Of a stretch of DNA of 64,000 bases, positions 1 to 10,900 are shown in pieces. The DNA is taken from NCBI RefSeq assembly GCF_015706575.1, contig NW_024037072.1, positions 14,943,162 through 15,007,161 of the forward strand. Direction: 5' to 3'. Every line of letters begins with the position of its first letter. The first letter of the stretch is position 1. The DNA comes from Patiria miniata (taxonomy: Eukaryota > Echinodermata > Asteroidea > Valvatida > Asterinidae). The notes under the pieces were generated by a model. It made no database searches, was not told the origin of the DNA, and saw only the letters and a list, made by a program, of their open reading frames with translations. The position numbers and the translations under genes were made by a program.

Positions 1-174
1 CCAGGCTCCAGAAGACCCAGAGGACCAGGCTCCATAACTCCAGGACTCAGAGGACCTGGGCCCAGAGGACCACGCAGGGTACAGAGGACCAGGCTTCAGA
101 GGACCGTGGCCCAGAGGACCATGGTCCAGATGAACAGGTCCCAGAGGACCAAGGTTAAGATGTTGCTTCAATAA
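1..174 (+). repeat. degenerate minisatellite, frame 1 open
   Basis: Imperfect tandem copies of a roughly 15 bp unit around CAGAGGACCA. Frame 1 is open from the window edge to a TAA at 172-174 and would give an Arg/Gly/Pro-rich then Gln-Arg-Thr-rich tail. It could be the end of a repetitive coding exon of a gene to the left, but a minisatellite with a chance open frame is as likely. No start or splice site is visible. Confidence 0.5.
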
Positions 175-1190
175 TGCTCTTACTATTTATGTTCACTGCC
201 CAAGTTTCCCACTCTGTGTGAATGTTTAAGTTGCCTTTTAATATAAATCGAAATGTCGGAAATATTATGTTCCTTACCAAGAAATAATTTACATGAGACT
301 CTTCGTTATTCCACAGAGTAAAAAATTAACCAGTCCCTCTCGATTAGACTGCCCTGATGTAATTCGGCCTTGCATAATAAGTTCGTCAACTGGTTGTGCT
401 AAATTCGTTTTTCTTTAAGGAAACAAACATGTATAGCGCAACGATGATGACACATGTAATTATAGACGGTGTTGGTCAACACGGGCGTCGCTATAGTATG
501 AAGGGGGTGCTGTCATGCGGCCGTCACGCACTGAAATGAGTGTGTAATGGATATGTTCCATCCAAAATCATCCTTTTAACTCCGTTTCTAATTTCCTCTC
601 CAAATATTATATGAACTGTTAATTATGTTGGTTACTAGTCTTTGAATGGATTTATTATTATTTTTTCAGTGGGATAAGTTCAACTTCAATCGTCAAAATG
701 TGGCCCTTTCACATTGAAAAGTTCTGGAATTTTTAACGTCGCAAAACTGCGTGTGCACACTCTGTCGATCCGAGTGCGCATACCCTGTGGAGGCCCGTCC
801 CCTGCAATTCGTAAGTGGAACTGTATATGCGAGTGGCGCGGCGGATCGAGCGCGAAGCCCTATATGTGGGGTCGGAGTCCGAGCCCGCTAAAGGGATTAT
901 GATCTAAGGTGCAATCTGAGGCACTTCCTCTGGCCACTTCCTCCCTGACTTTTTGAATGAAATGTGCTCGTATTAAGGGAGATATGGGGCATAGCTCATC
1001 AAAGTTGATATTGCGTTTATTACTTTGAAAAACGCAGCCGCATCACGGCGTCCAGTCAGTACATTCCAGTAATTGCCAGACATGAAGGATTTCAGAGTTG
1101 TTGAGATATTATAATGGAATTCGATGTTTCCAAGATATTTTATCACAGAAAACACGGTAACATGGATATCCATACGCTTCCGTCACCCAG
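175..1190. other. gene-free stretch
   Basis: AT-rich DNA with no convincing exon, splice-linked frame or RNA gene. The only possible structure is a tRNA-like segment near 825-895. The 62-codon frame at 714-902 shows no recognisable protein. Confidence 0.6.
825..895 (+). repeat. possible tRNA-derived SINE fragment
   Basis: GTGGCGCGGCGGATCGAGCG resembles a tRNA 5' half with an A-box-like segment, and GGTCGGAGTCCGAGCCC resembles a T-arm/B-box. It is degenerate and has no acceptor-stem partner, so it is not a tRNA gene. Confidence 0.3.
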
Positions 1191-1196
1191 ACAATT

Positions 1197-1379
1197 GACA
1201 GACCTATCGCCGTTTGCGAGTTAGCCACGCCCCTTAGGCACCCCTTTGGAATTGTGTACGTTAAGTTTTGTTTTTCTCAGATTTTGCTCGTTGTATATCT
1301 TTTTTAAATTTTCCATTTGTATATCATGTAATTGGACAATATTCCACAGGCTGCGTTGACGCGATATTCTACCGCGATA
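1197..1379. repeat. dispersed repeat shared with gene A intron 19
   Basis: The segment from ACCTATCGCCGTTTGCGAGT to CTACCGCGATAG matches 26844-27001 in the same order and orientation. The ends (CCTATC / GATAGG) are short inverted repeats, so this is probably a small DNA element. Its right end is interrupted by the hAT-like element that starts next to it. Confidence 0.55.
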
Positions 1380-2754
1380 GCAGTGGCATAGCCACCGGGG
1401 GCGTGGGGGGGGGGGGGGGCGACCCCCCCCTGAAACCTTGTCCCCCCCCCAGTCGCCCCCCCCCCCCCCCCCCACTGAGATTTTGAGTTTCTAAAAAAAA
1501 TATCATTGATCTAAATCTAAATAGTAGCGAATGATCCACATGATGACCACTGAGAAACGACCCTTCGACCGGCGACCGCGGACCAGTAAGCTGACAACCG
1601 GCGTGACATAGCGCATAATGATAATCTAAAATGCGTATTAACACCCACTGCACTGCTCGCTCACACCACGGAACACGTATAATTATAGACAGGTGGTCCG
1701 TGGGTCACACAGTTTCAGTCGGCGATATCACGCGAATTGGCCACGCACAAACTTTTTCCTCCATTCATATAAGCTAAATAATAATAAAAGACCAATTAAA
1801 ATTCCTTGAAATTAGTGGCGTAGCCACGGGGGGGGGGGGGGGGGGGGGGGGGCGTGGTGGGGGACAGCCCCCCCCACACGCCCCCCAGTCGCCCCCCCCC
1901 AACCTTGTCGCCCCCCCAGTCGCCCCCCCCCCCCCCCCCCACTGAGATTTTGAGTTTCTAAAAAAATTATCATTGATCTACATGACGCCATGGGCGTCAA
2001 TCCTGGGGGGACAGGGGGACTGGTCCCCCCCCCCTACTTTTTGAAGGGTGGGGGACACAATATCAAATGTCCCCCCCCCCCAGATTTTTGAACTCGTGTC
2101 TCATTTACAGGGCCCCATTATGTACTACAATGTATCTTTTGCAATGTACAATGTACAATGTATCCTATAGCTCAGAATTCTGGTAGCTGGTTCAATGACT
2201 CCAACCTCGAAAACAATGTTCAAAAATTTTCTTATGCCTTTAGCTGAGAAAACCTCGAAAATTATGTTTAAATTATTATCTTTTGTGCTAAGATAATTAT
2301 TGGTTTAAGTGGTAAGAAATTGCCTCAGATCACACCACAGAGCATCGAGAATCCAATTTTCGAACCCCACGCCTATAGCTCAGAATACCGATAGCCGATT
2401 CAATGACTCCAACCTCGAAAACGATGTTCAAATAATTATCTTTTGCTAAGAAAATATTAGTTAAAGCATGGAGGAAAGTGGTAAGAAATTGCTTCAGATC
2501 ACACCACAGAACATCTAGAATCCAATTTTTTTCGGGCCCTTAAGCGGGCCCCGAACCCCCACGCCGTAAGGGCTTCGCGCTTCGCGCTCGCATCAGTTCT
2601 GATCAAGGTATGTCCACCCCCCCCCCCCCCCACTTTTGAGAAGCGATTGACGCCCCTACATGACGCCCCCCCCCCCATGAAATGTTCCAGCCCCCCGGCG
2701 CCCCCCCCCCCCCCCCCACCCCACCCCACTGAAAAATTCCTGGCTACGCCACTG
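1380..2754. mobile_element. composite hAT-like MITE(s) with poly-G/C arms
   Basis: The left end CAGTGGCATAGCCA and right end TGGCTACGCCACTG are inverted repeats flanked by CGCGATAG and CGCGATAC, a near-perfect 8 bp target duplication as in hAT elements. A second left end lies at about 1812-1826. Homopurine/homopyrimidine G/C runs sit inside each end. There is no transposase frame. At least one further element is nested inside. Confidence 0.6.
1989..2658. mobile_element. hAT-type MITE nested in the composite element
   Basis: The termini CATGGGCGTCAAT and ATTGACGCCCCTA are inverted repeats, with CATGACGC duplicated exactly at 1981-1988 and 2659-2666. An 8 bp duplication is the hAT signature. 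The interior holds an imperfect tandem repeat of about 210 bp (from about 2168 and 2372) and is non-coding. Related interior sequence recurs at 58350-58540 in gene B intron 16. Confidence 0.65.
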
Positions 2755-3337
2755 CGCGATACTTATTTTGGAGTCACACACGCGCGTGGAGGGCCTTGTG
2801 CAAGTTTATTTAATCTTCTGCGGCAAAAAAATATATTGGTGGCGCTCTGTAACAAACGCTTGCACTTTGTGCATGTGCGACGTGCATACATGTGCAGCAT
2901 GTGGCTAGCTTGCTGAAGCTGCAGGATTTTGTTGTCATGTAATAACTTTCATACGTGTATGTAGGTCCATGCTGACATCATGGCTGAACTATTGAAATCA
3001 AGTTGACGACAGCAGTAAGATTCGGGACGAGTGTAATATTCATTATTACATGCCACTTTGCTGGTTACTGAATTCATGAACATGAAAGGGGAATATTTCC
3101 ATATCTGGCCATCAGTAACTTGTCAATGTCAAGTGACCTTGTGTAAAAACCGAGACTGGTCTGAAAATTTCTAACCTAAGTATTTTTTCATTAAATACTT
3201 CAATATTTTCCCTGCTAAATTTGACTTTTTAGGATATCACTTTCTGATGGCTGATAAGGGAAAAATTAGTGATGTCCATATATATGTATTCCCTAAGAGA
3301 ATGTAATAATATCCACTTCTAAAGCCTAGCGGGTAGC

Positions 3338-3494
3338 CATAACCCGTTTTATGGATACCACCTTCTTTGGGGGCATAACAATGAAAATACGTCCCATCAT
3401 GCAACAGTAGCTGAGCATGATGGGATGTATTTTCTTTGTTTTGCCCCCCCCCCCCAAATTGCAAAGATGGCGGTATCCGCAAAACGGCTCATGG
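3338..3494. repeat. foldback palindrome
   Basis: Two arms pair across a centre near 3415. On the left, GGCATAACAATGAAAATACG and CCCATCATGC; on the right, GCATGATGGGATGTATTTTC and TTTGTTTTGCC. The outer parts also match (CCGTTTTATGGATACCACC against GGCGGTATCCGCAAAACGG). This is a foldback MITE. The C run at about 3443-3455 sits in one arm. Confidence 0.65.
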
Positions 3495-3599
3495 AGTACG
3501 AGTAGGTGGCCTAGTACTAGGAGATTCCAGTGCATTTTCAAAGTACTTTCTTATGAAATTGGAATGTTCACTGGAATGTAGTGGCTGTGCAGCAGCCAT

Positions 3600-3829
3600 A
3601 ATGCAAAGTTCAACCAAGTTTTTCAAATTCAAAGCCAGTTTTTTTCCAACGCTGGTCGGCCGACCAGCGTTGCAAAAATACATTTTTTCTTGAAAATGTC
3701 AGCACACTAGGAGCCATAATTTTACAGGATGCTTTAGACTGTCAATCCCTAACAATTCAGTAAGGTATTTCGTGATTATTTGATCATTTCGGTTTTTTTA
3801 TGTTTGCAAATGTTGTATCTTCCCTTTAA
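3600..3829 (-). mobile_element. TTAA-type MITE, partial
   Basis: It ends TGTTGTATCTTCCCTTTAA, the same terminus as the elements at 4313 and 20619, and carries the internal palindrome CTGGTCGGCCGACCAG. The other end was not located. TTAA at 3826-3829 fits a TTAA target site. Confidence 0.55.
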
Positions 3830-3859
3830 TTGCATCTGTATAATTTTTTATATGATATG

Positions 3860-3990
3860 GAATTTGCGTCTGGGAGATGTTAATCTTATATATTGGGTTT
3901 AGCCCTTCACCGACGTATATTATAAGCACTGTTTACTCAGTGTTGTCTAAGGGCTTGCGAGAAAATGATGTCCTTAGATGTCAAAGATAA
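3860..3990 (-). repeat. fragment of tRNA-Ser-like SINE (family 2)
   Basis: GGTTTAGCCCTTCACCGACGTATA...ACTCAGTGTTGTCTAAGGGC matches the 3' body of the family whose complete copy is at 16915-17093. The tRNA-like part is missing here. Confidence 0.45.
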
Positions 3991-4009
3991 ATGATTATGT
4001 GCAAGACAT

Positions 4010-4180
4010 CACTGAGAATATGATGAAGTAAGGCAGTCAGAGATAAGATTTCAGAAAACTTGTTTCAGTCTCAAATTTCTCTCAAATTTATAGACCAAAT
4101 TTGAGGTCATGAAATAACTGTTCATTTCCAATTCCCTCCAAAGTGTTTTTTTCTCACAATGGAACTTGATACATTTGTCG
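4010..4180 (+). promoter_or_regulatory. upstream block homologous to the gene B flank
   Basis: Segments such as AGGCAGTCAGAGAT, CTTGTTTCAGTCTCAAAT and TTTTCTCACAAT recur in order at 43370-43560 upstream of gene B. The duplication therefore included 5' flank, which probably holds promoter or 5' UTR-intron sequence. In A it is now separated from the first coding exon by two insertions. No TATA box or transcription start can be assigned. Confidence 0.45.
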
Positions 4181-4185
4181 AATAG

Positions 4186-4300
4186 GTACTAATGACGTCA
4201 CACTTTGTTTATGTGTGTGCTTTCCTATGGTGCTCAGTGGACCGTGGGCGCCCACTTGCTCTGTAGGAAAGTGCACATGTAAACCGTGTCATTAGTACAG
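4186..4300. repeat. foldback element
   Basis: Left arm from GTACTAATGAC and right arm ending GTCATTAGTAC are inverted repeats of roughly 50 bp, with GTGCTTTCCTA paired with TAGGAAAGTGCAC. The gene B flank has no counterpart, so this is probably a post-duplication insertion. Confidence 0.5.
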
Positions 4301-4312
4301 TGGCTTATTCAG

Positions 4313-4815
4313 TTAAAGGGAAGATACAACATTTGCAAACATCAAAAAGCGAAGTGATCAAATTTTCACGAAAAACCTAACTGGATTGTTAGAGAATGAC
4401 AGTCTAAAGCATCCTGTAAAATCATGGCTCCTGGTGTGCTGAAATTTTCAAGAAGAATTATATAGTTTCCAATGCTGGTCGGCCGACGTACCAGTGTTGG
4501 AGAAACTGGCTAATTTTTCATATTTAGTTATTATCCGCATTTTCTTTGCAATCGATTACACACCTGTGAAGGGGTACAAGCCAACTAGACTGATACTCTG
4601 ACCTTAAAATACCTCAATGTCTAAGTGGGGTCAGGGAACCAGACTACAAGAACATGATTGGTTTTCTTGTATTTTTCCAGCATCTACATTTGTACAAGCC
4701 CAAAAACGTGAAACATATCAGTTTCACAATTTTTTGCTATAACAAACTAAATCCTCCAAATCCATTTATTTCGGAAATTTGCAGCAAAAGCAAATGTTGT
4801 AGATTCCGAATAAAC
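4313..4815 (+). mobile_element. TTAA-type MITE upstream of gene A
   Basis: It begins TTAAAGGGAAGATACAAC. The interior matches, in reverse complement, the element at 20619-21149 (for example GTCTGGTTCCCTGAC and the CTGGTCGGCCGA palindrome). The right end near 4790-4815 is worn (GCAAATGTTGTAGATTCC). It is absent from the equivalent place upstream of B and ends about 100 bp before the first coding exon of A. Confidence 0.6.
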
Positions 4816-4914
4816 TATTGACTGAAAAGGGGTAGGTTTGGAGCCCATACCAGAGTTGCAAATGGGCATGTATTTTAAATTTTTATGCATTTATTCTGTT
4901 TGTTTATCACACAG

Positions 4915-4961
4915 GAAGTCAAGTCAGTTTGGTAGCTTGATTGATACATGCTCGTGTCAAG
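4915..4961 (+). other. 5' UTR part of gene A start-codon exon
   Basis: CACAG|GAAG is a good acceptor immediately upstream, and gene B has the same arrangement (TTCACAG|GAAG, exon from 43688). At least one non-coding first exon must lie upstream in both genes; I could not find it. The initiator is ATG at 4962 (AAGATGG), at the same place in both genes. Confidence 0.6.
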
Positions 4962-7904
4962 ATGGCTTCTGCATCTAATATGAGAGAGGAACAGCTTGCA
5001 ACGTTAAGAGAAGAACTTGTGGAGCTCTTGAAAGCAAACCAACCTCACATAAACCTTGGGAATCTTCAGGGGCTCTACAGCAAGCATTTTAAGAAGGACC
5101 TCGCCGTCAGGAAATTTGGCGTATCCTCAGTCAAGCAACTGGTGCCTTTGCTCGGGGACGTTGTGGAAATAGTCACCGTCGGGAAAAGTAGATTTCTGAT
5201 GTTGAAAAAGTTGCCAGTGGCCACAAAAGCACAGAAGAAAGGTGGAATTAGGAATTATATCCCAGTTGAAAACACCACGGCTGCAGCCAAAGACACCGGA
5301 AATCTGTCAGCAGGGTCAGAGCCCAGCTCCAAGAGATACCAAACAGATCAATCTTCGGTGTGCAGAAGAGATACCTTGATGGACTTGAGGAAGGATTTGG
5401 TGGAATTGTTTCAGAGTTCCCCTACAGGGTACATCGAGCTGAACTGCCTGCCAGAAAAGTATAAGTGGAAGTACAAAAGAGCCCTGAACCTTGCTGAATA
5501 TGGCATCACCACAGCTGACTCGGTTGCTTATGCATTCAGGGACATTCTTGAGGTTGTCAGTCAGTGCGATAACATCAAGCATCAACATGTCCGAATTAAG
5601 CCAGAATGCACTGTCGCCCAACAAAACAGAGGTGTGGGTAAGCAGACCAAGCCTAACTATATGCAGGAGAAACTAAAAAAGTTGCTTCAAAATTACCCTG
5701 GAGGTTTGAAACTAAATGCAATCGGCACAAAATATGCACAAGTTTACTACACAAATGCACCCAAGAGGCAGGCGATAAAAGATGCGTGCAAGGATGTCTT
5801 TGAATTCTTCAGTAGGTGCCAGACACCCAGCCGCCGGCTCCTTCGGCTGAAACCAGGTCATAGCAAGGCAGGTGGTGGCGGGAGAGCAAGTGAAGCCGTC
5901 ACCTCAAGTCAGCAACTCCCTCACCAATTCCCTCCGCAGCTACCAAAGCTGCCTTTGAAGGAACAGCTACAGGGGCAGCCCCACAAGATGGCAACCAGTG
6001 TCAAACAACTGAACACAAATCAATGCTTTGACGATGCAGTCCCAAGTTCAAGAGACAAACAACGGAAGCGGTCTGCATCAACTCAGCGACAGCAGCAGCA
6101 ATCCAAGAAGCCAAGACAAGCATACCTACCACTGGTTCAGCCCTTTGACACTGGAAGTCTGTCAGGAGGGACAGGGTCCAGTTCCAAAAGATATCAGCCA
6201 GATGACTCTTCGACGTGGGGAAGATATACCTTCATAGATGTGAAAAAAGATTTGGTGGAATTGATTCAGAGTTCACCTGAAGGGCATATTGAACTGAACT
6301 GCCTGCCAGAAACCTATGAGCGGAAGTACAACAGAGCCCTGAACCTTGCTGAATATGGTATCACCACAGTTGACTCGATTGCTGATACATTCAGTGACAT
6401 TCTTGAGGTTTTCAATCAGTGCGAACACACCAGGCATCTTAGTGTCCGCAATAAGCCAGAAGACGCAACTGCTCAACAAAACAGAGTCAGTGGTGAAGGG
6501 GCCCAGTCTAACAGCTTTCAAGAGGAAGTGAAAGAGTTGCTAAAAGATTTCCCTAAAGGTTTGAAGCTAAAAGCAGTTGGCAAACAATACGTGAAAAAGT
6601 ACCACAAACATACACCTAAGAATAAGGTGATAATACGTATGTGTAAGGATGATTTTGAAGTATTCAGTACCGGTATGTGCAAAACACCCAGCCGTCGGTT
6701 TATTCGGCTGAAACCAGGTCATAGCAAGGCATGTGGTGGCGGGAGAGCAAGTGATGCCGTCACCTCATTTCACCAACTCCCTCCCATTGTGTTCAATAAC
6801 ACAGGGCTAGGGACCTCTTTGCAAGCAGCCCCGGAGGGCTGCCAAGATCCATGCCCAGTAGGGATTGCAGGAGTCGCAGCAGGAGGTATTGGCGTCGGTG
6901 GATCTGGTTCATCAGGAGCCTCACAAGCTGTAGCTGCCTCACCAGTTCCATTACTGGGTCTCAGTGTTGGTGCTGTAGCTGAGAACCCAATTACACCACC
7001 TGGACAGGGTCACCTCGGGCCTGTGTTATGCCAACAAAACCAGGATCAGCAACAGCAACCACAAAAACTTAAGGAAACTGCAGTCGGTCTTGTGCAACAA
7101 GAGCAGATACGAAGTGTGTCAAAAGTACAACCTCAGTGCAGGGACGATGCAGTCGAGAGTGCAAGAGACAAACAACAGAAACGGTCTGCATCAGAGTCAA
7201 CTCAGCAACAGCATCAGCAGCAGCAATGCAAGAAACCAAGACAGGTATACCTACCACCGGATGAGCCCTATGGGGAAATGTGTCCATCTCTTTTGTCGTC
7301 ACAAAGAAGCAGCTCAAAGCAACAAGCTCAAAAACAGAGCACCCTGGATGAAGTGGCCCAGACCCTTATTGGCAACCTTGCTGCAGCCAATAGGTTAGTG
7401 ACAGTGAAACGTGTGGTAGAACTTCTAAAGCAGCATTTTCAGGCCACCAGTTTGGAAAACCTTGGGCTGCAAAACGAAAGCCAACTGCCTGTCCTGAATC
7501 ACTTGATGAGGCTCCAGTCCAAAGTCAATGTCTTCATCCAGGCATTTGTCCAAGTCAGGCCCATCTGTACCCTCCACGAACTCCGGGAATCTCTAGCGAT
7601 GGTAGATGCCCCAACCGGTTCCACAGAGAAGCTTGACTATGCTGCCCTCCACCTAGGTCCCTTATCCAAGCAGCCCCTGGTCTATTATTTCTTTAAGTTT
7701 CCACCAACCAAAGATGACAGCGATATCCCCAAGATCACAACCCTTCATGTCTTGGAAATTCTGAACAAGTATCTGTCAGAAAAAGACTTGTGGAGAAGTT
7801 ATGTGAAGTTGGAGGACTTCATGGCATATGTTGTAGAAGACTATGGTGTGGAAGGGCCTTATGACTTGGGTTTGCGAATCCGGAGTGTTGCGCTTGCCAT
7901 TTCA
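4962..7904 (+). CDS. Gene A exon 1: LOTUS/OST-HTH array and Q-rich linkers
   Basis: This 981-codon exon carries a first LOTUS-like winged helix at residues about 7-80, with the family's helix-turn-helix and GVSSVKQLVPLL-type core. A second type lies at about 136-216 and a third at about 231-300. Near-copies of the last two lie at about 420-500 and 517-584. Between them are Q-rich stretches with basic KKPRQ motifs that could be nuclear signals. Residues about 793-981 are a conserved domain with no repeats, nearly the same in gene B. The donor is TCA|GTAAGT. LOTUS domains are known to bind RNA, including G-quadruplexes, and Vasa-type helicases; that this array does so is inference. Confidence 0.85.
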
Positions 7905-10900
7905 GTAAGTATCATTTTATTTGGTAAAGGCTATTTACAGTTTTAGCACATTACTTATGCCCAAACCTTGTAACAATTAAATTTATTTTTGTATCAGAAT
8001 TATTATGTTGCAGCTTTCTTTATCTCACTGATACTTGTATTAACCCTAACATACCTGAATCCATCAAAATCCACATCCCTGTTTCGGGGGATTTCGGCAG
8101 ATTCAGGATACCTCCCTATTGCACAAACTGGGGGATTTTGATGGATTTAGGATTGCAAGCAAAGCGGAACTGCAGGATTTTGATGGATTCAGGATACCTC
8201 TATATTGAACTGTTGTGGGACTTTGGTTGATTCAGTATCTCAACAGATTTACTCTCGCCTAACTGGTGCATTCTGATGGACTCGCTGGCCACCAACATTG
8301 ATGGATTTTGGAGGATTCAGGATACCTTCTTGTAAAAGAGCCGTAGGGGTTAGGGTTAATAAAATGCTTATTTGAATAATTGGATGGTTTCCAACTATAA
8401 ATTGAAAAACAAGGTAGCTTTTGCACCAAATTTAAAAGGTTATTAATAAATTGATTAAGGAGAGACCCATTGCACTTCTCATTTGTCTTTATAATGCCAA
8501 ACAAACGAGTCACAGATCAAGATGACCTAAATTGATAATAAATGCTTATTTTATTTATATCAGGCACTGAGGACTGCCTATCGTGAACAGAAAACTACCA
8601 TGGACCAGGCTCGTGAAAACTTGAAGACTTCCATGACTGAAGAGGTGGCTGAAGCAATGGAGAAAATCCGCAAAGCCGTGATATCACAGGCGGACATCAC
8701 TGGGCACCAGTTTCCCTCGGGTCCTCAGCTGGAGGTCCGGCGCCGCTACTGCAACACGACAGCGGCAGACGCAGTCAACAGGGTGTTCAACAACGCCTAC
8801 GAGCTGTGTGCCTATAGCATGCCCCTGCGCCAGTTTTGCAATGCGCTGAGGAGAATGGTGATGGACAGGCTGAGCCGGTCGCTGTTCCAGCTGGCTATCT
8901 GTAGTGGTGACCTGTGTCGGCCGGATGACCTCCCAGAGGCAATTCTGGGTTCTGACGACAAAGACGAGGAGGAAATTGGTCCGGAGGTGGAGCAAATCCC
9001 AGTGAAATCCAAACCAACTGAAGGTACACTTTGTTTTATTAACCCTAACCCCTTTGGTATTTTTACTAGAAAGTATCCTGAATCTGCCAAAATCCATCAA
9101 TCTAGCCATGCAAAAAAATAAATATGGGTGGCCAGTGAGTCCATCAGAATCCACCAGGTAGCCGAGAGTAAATCTGTTGAGATCCTGAATCCATCAAAGT
9201 CCCCCAACTGCTCAATATGTAGATGTCCTAAATCCATCAAAATCCGGCAGTACCGCTGGGCTTCATGTCCTTATGGAGGTATCCTGATTCCACCGAAATC
9301 CTCCAAAACAGGGTGTGGATTTTGATGGATTCGTCTGTGGCTTTATCTTCATCTCGGGCTTCAGAATCATGTAGAAGACTAATGTCTAAAATAAGGGAAG
9401 TAACCCAAAATTTTGCCTTGGAATGTAATGTTCATTTACTGCTGAACTATTATGATTCAGAGTCCCTCAAGTCTAGGGCTAAAAAAATTTCATCAAGGCG
9501 AAGGCAGATATCAAGCTGAGTTTTTCGAAAACCTCTGTTAAAAAGAAACTCATACAAATTCATGTGTTTACAGCCGACTGCTCCCAGCTTCCAAAAATCA
9601 ATCGAAGCCCAATTGTGGCAGGAAAGTAGAAGGAGCTGGGGTGTACTGTGCTCATTTTTACGAAATCTTTTATAACATTGTAGCAGTAAATGGGTTAAAC
9701 AATCAAGACATATGCGGCTAAAGTAGTTGAGGGTACCAAATGAATGGGAGAAATGTACTTATTATGACAGCGTCGCCTTCGGCTAGCCGGTCACGTTTAT
9801 CGACATAATGAGCCAGCTAGTCAAGTTCTCCTCTGGAATCCTGAAGCCCCTCGACGAAAAGGTCGTCCCAACATGACCCTGAAAACATCCATCGAGCAAG
9901 AAACTGGTCTGAGTGGTCCATCTCTTTCCAACACTATGCTCGACAGGGACAGTTGGGCCCAACTCATCAAGTCATCATGAAAATGAATGAATGAAGAAGA
10001 GAAGGCCTTTGTAAAAAGATCTGAAAAGTGTTTGTGCTCCAACTTTGTGTTAGATGAATAAACAACATTAGGTCAAGCTTTCCAAAATATTCTATGGAAA
10101 GTAAAAAAAAAAACAACATGGCTATAAACCTTTTTTTTTTTGCCTCCTAGATCAAGTCCGTGAAGAACTACAGTGTTACCTAGAACGCATTCAGCATGGA
10201 AATGTCAATCTCAGAGACCTTGCCCGCATCGAGGACAAACTTTGCCAGCATTTTGGCTTTCAGGACTTTGTGTCGCTCAGCCGAGCCAGGAAAACCTTCC
10301 TGCAGTTCCTCGCACTGGATCATCCAGAGGTAATCAACTTTTCTTCCCTTTTGAAACATTTTTTTTATCTTCAGTATTTTTGTTTTGCTGATTTAACATT
10401 GAACAGTCAAACCTTTTCGCATTTCTCCTGTATTTGGCAGGTGTCATTAACTGATGGGCGTCAACGAGTGTTTTCAAGGCATAAAAGTTCAAGCTTGTGC
10501 TCAGAGTTGATTCTAGTCACATTCAAATAAGAATAATCTTGAGACTATATTGAGATATTTTGAGAATTTTTAGGGTCTAAACTATATAGATAAACACGCT
10601 GGTATTCTTGTATTTCTTTTTGAGACATTGTATAACTAAGGTTATGCGGGAATGATTGACATTGTAATCACTTTGTGGTGTCAGATCTATAAAATTATTG
10701 CAAAAATTTGCAAAACATACTTCTCTGAACAGTCTTCTTGTGTACATTTTGACATTTGCTCAGGTTTTGGAGAGTGTTGGCGGTACCCTGATGGGGCTGG
10801 TATCCAGCAATCCCAGCCAGGGGTCCATCTACAGACCCTCACGCATGGATCTGGTGGAATTCATCCGACAGTGCGACCCTTGCAAAGTATGTGTTTTAAG

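Noticed and set aside
714..902. 62-codon open frame
   Set aside because: No recognisable protein, no splice partners, and it overlaps a tRNA-like repeat.
1221..2916. Several Gly- and Pro-rich open frames on both strands
   Set aside because: They are made by G/C homopolymer runs inside hAT-like elements and have no counterpart elsewhere.
8040..8361. TTAACCCTAAC as an interstitial telomere repeat
   Set aside because: Only about one and a half TTAGGG-like units at each end; they are the inverted ends of a MITE.
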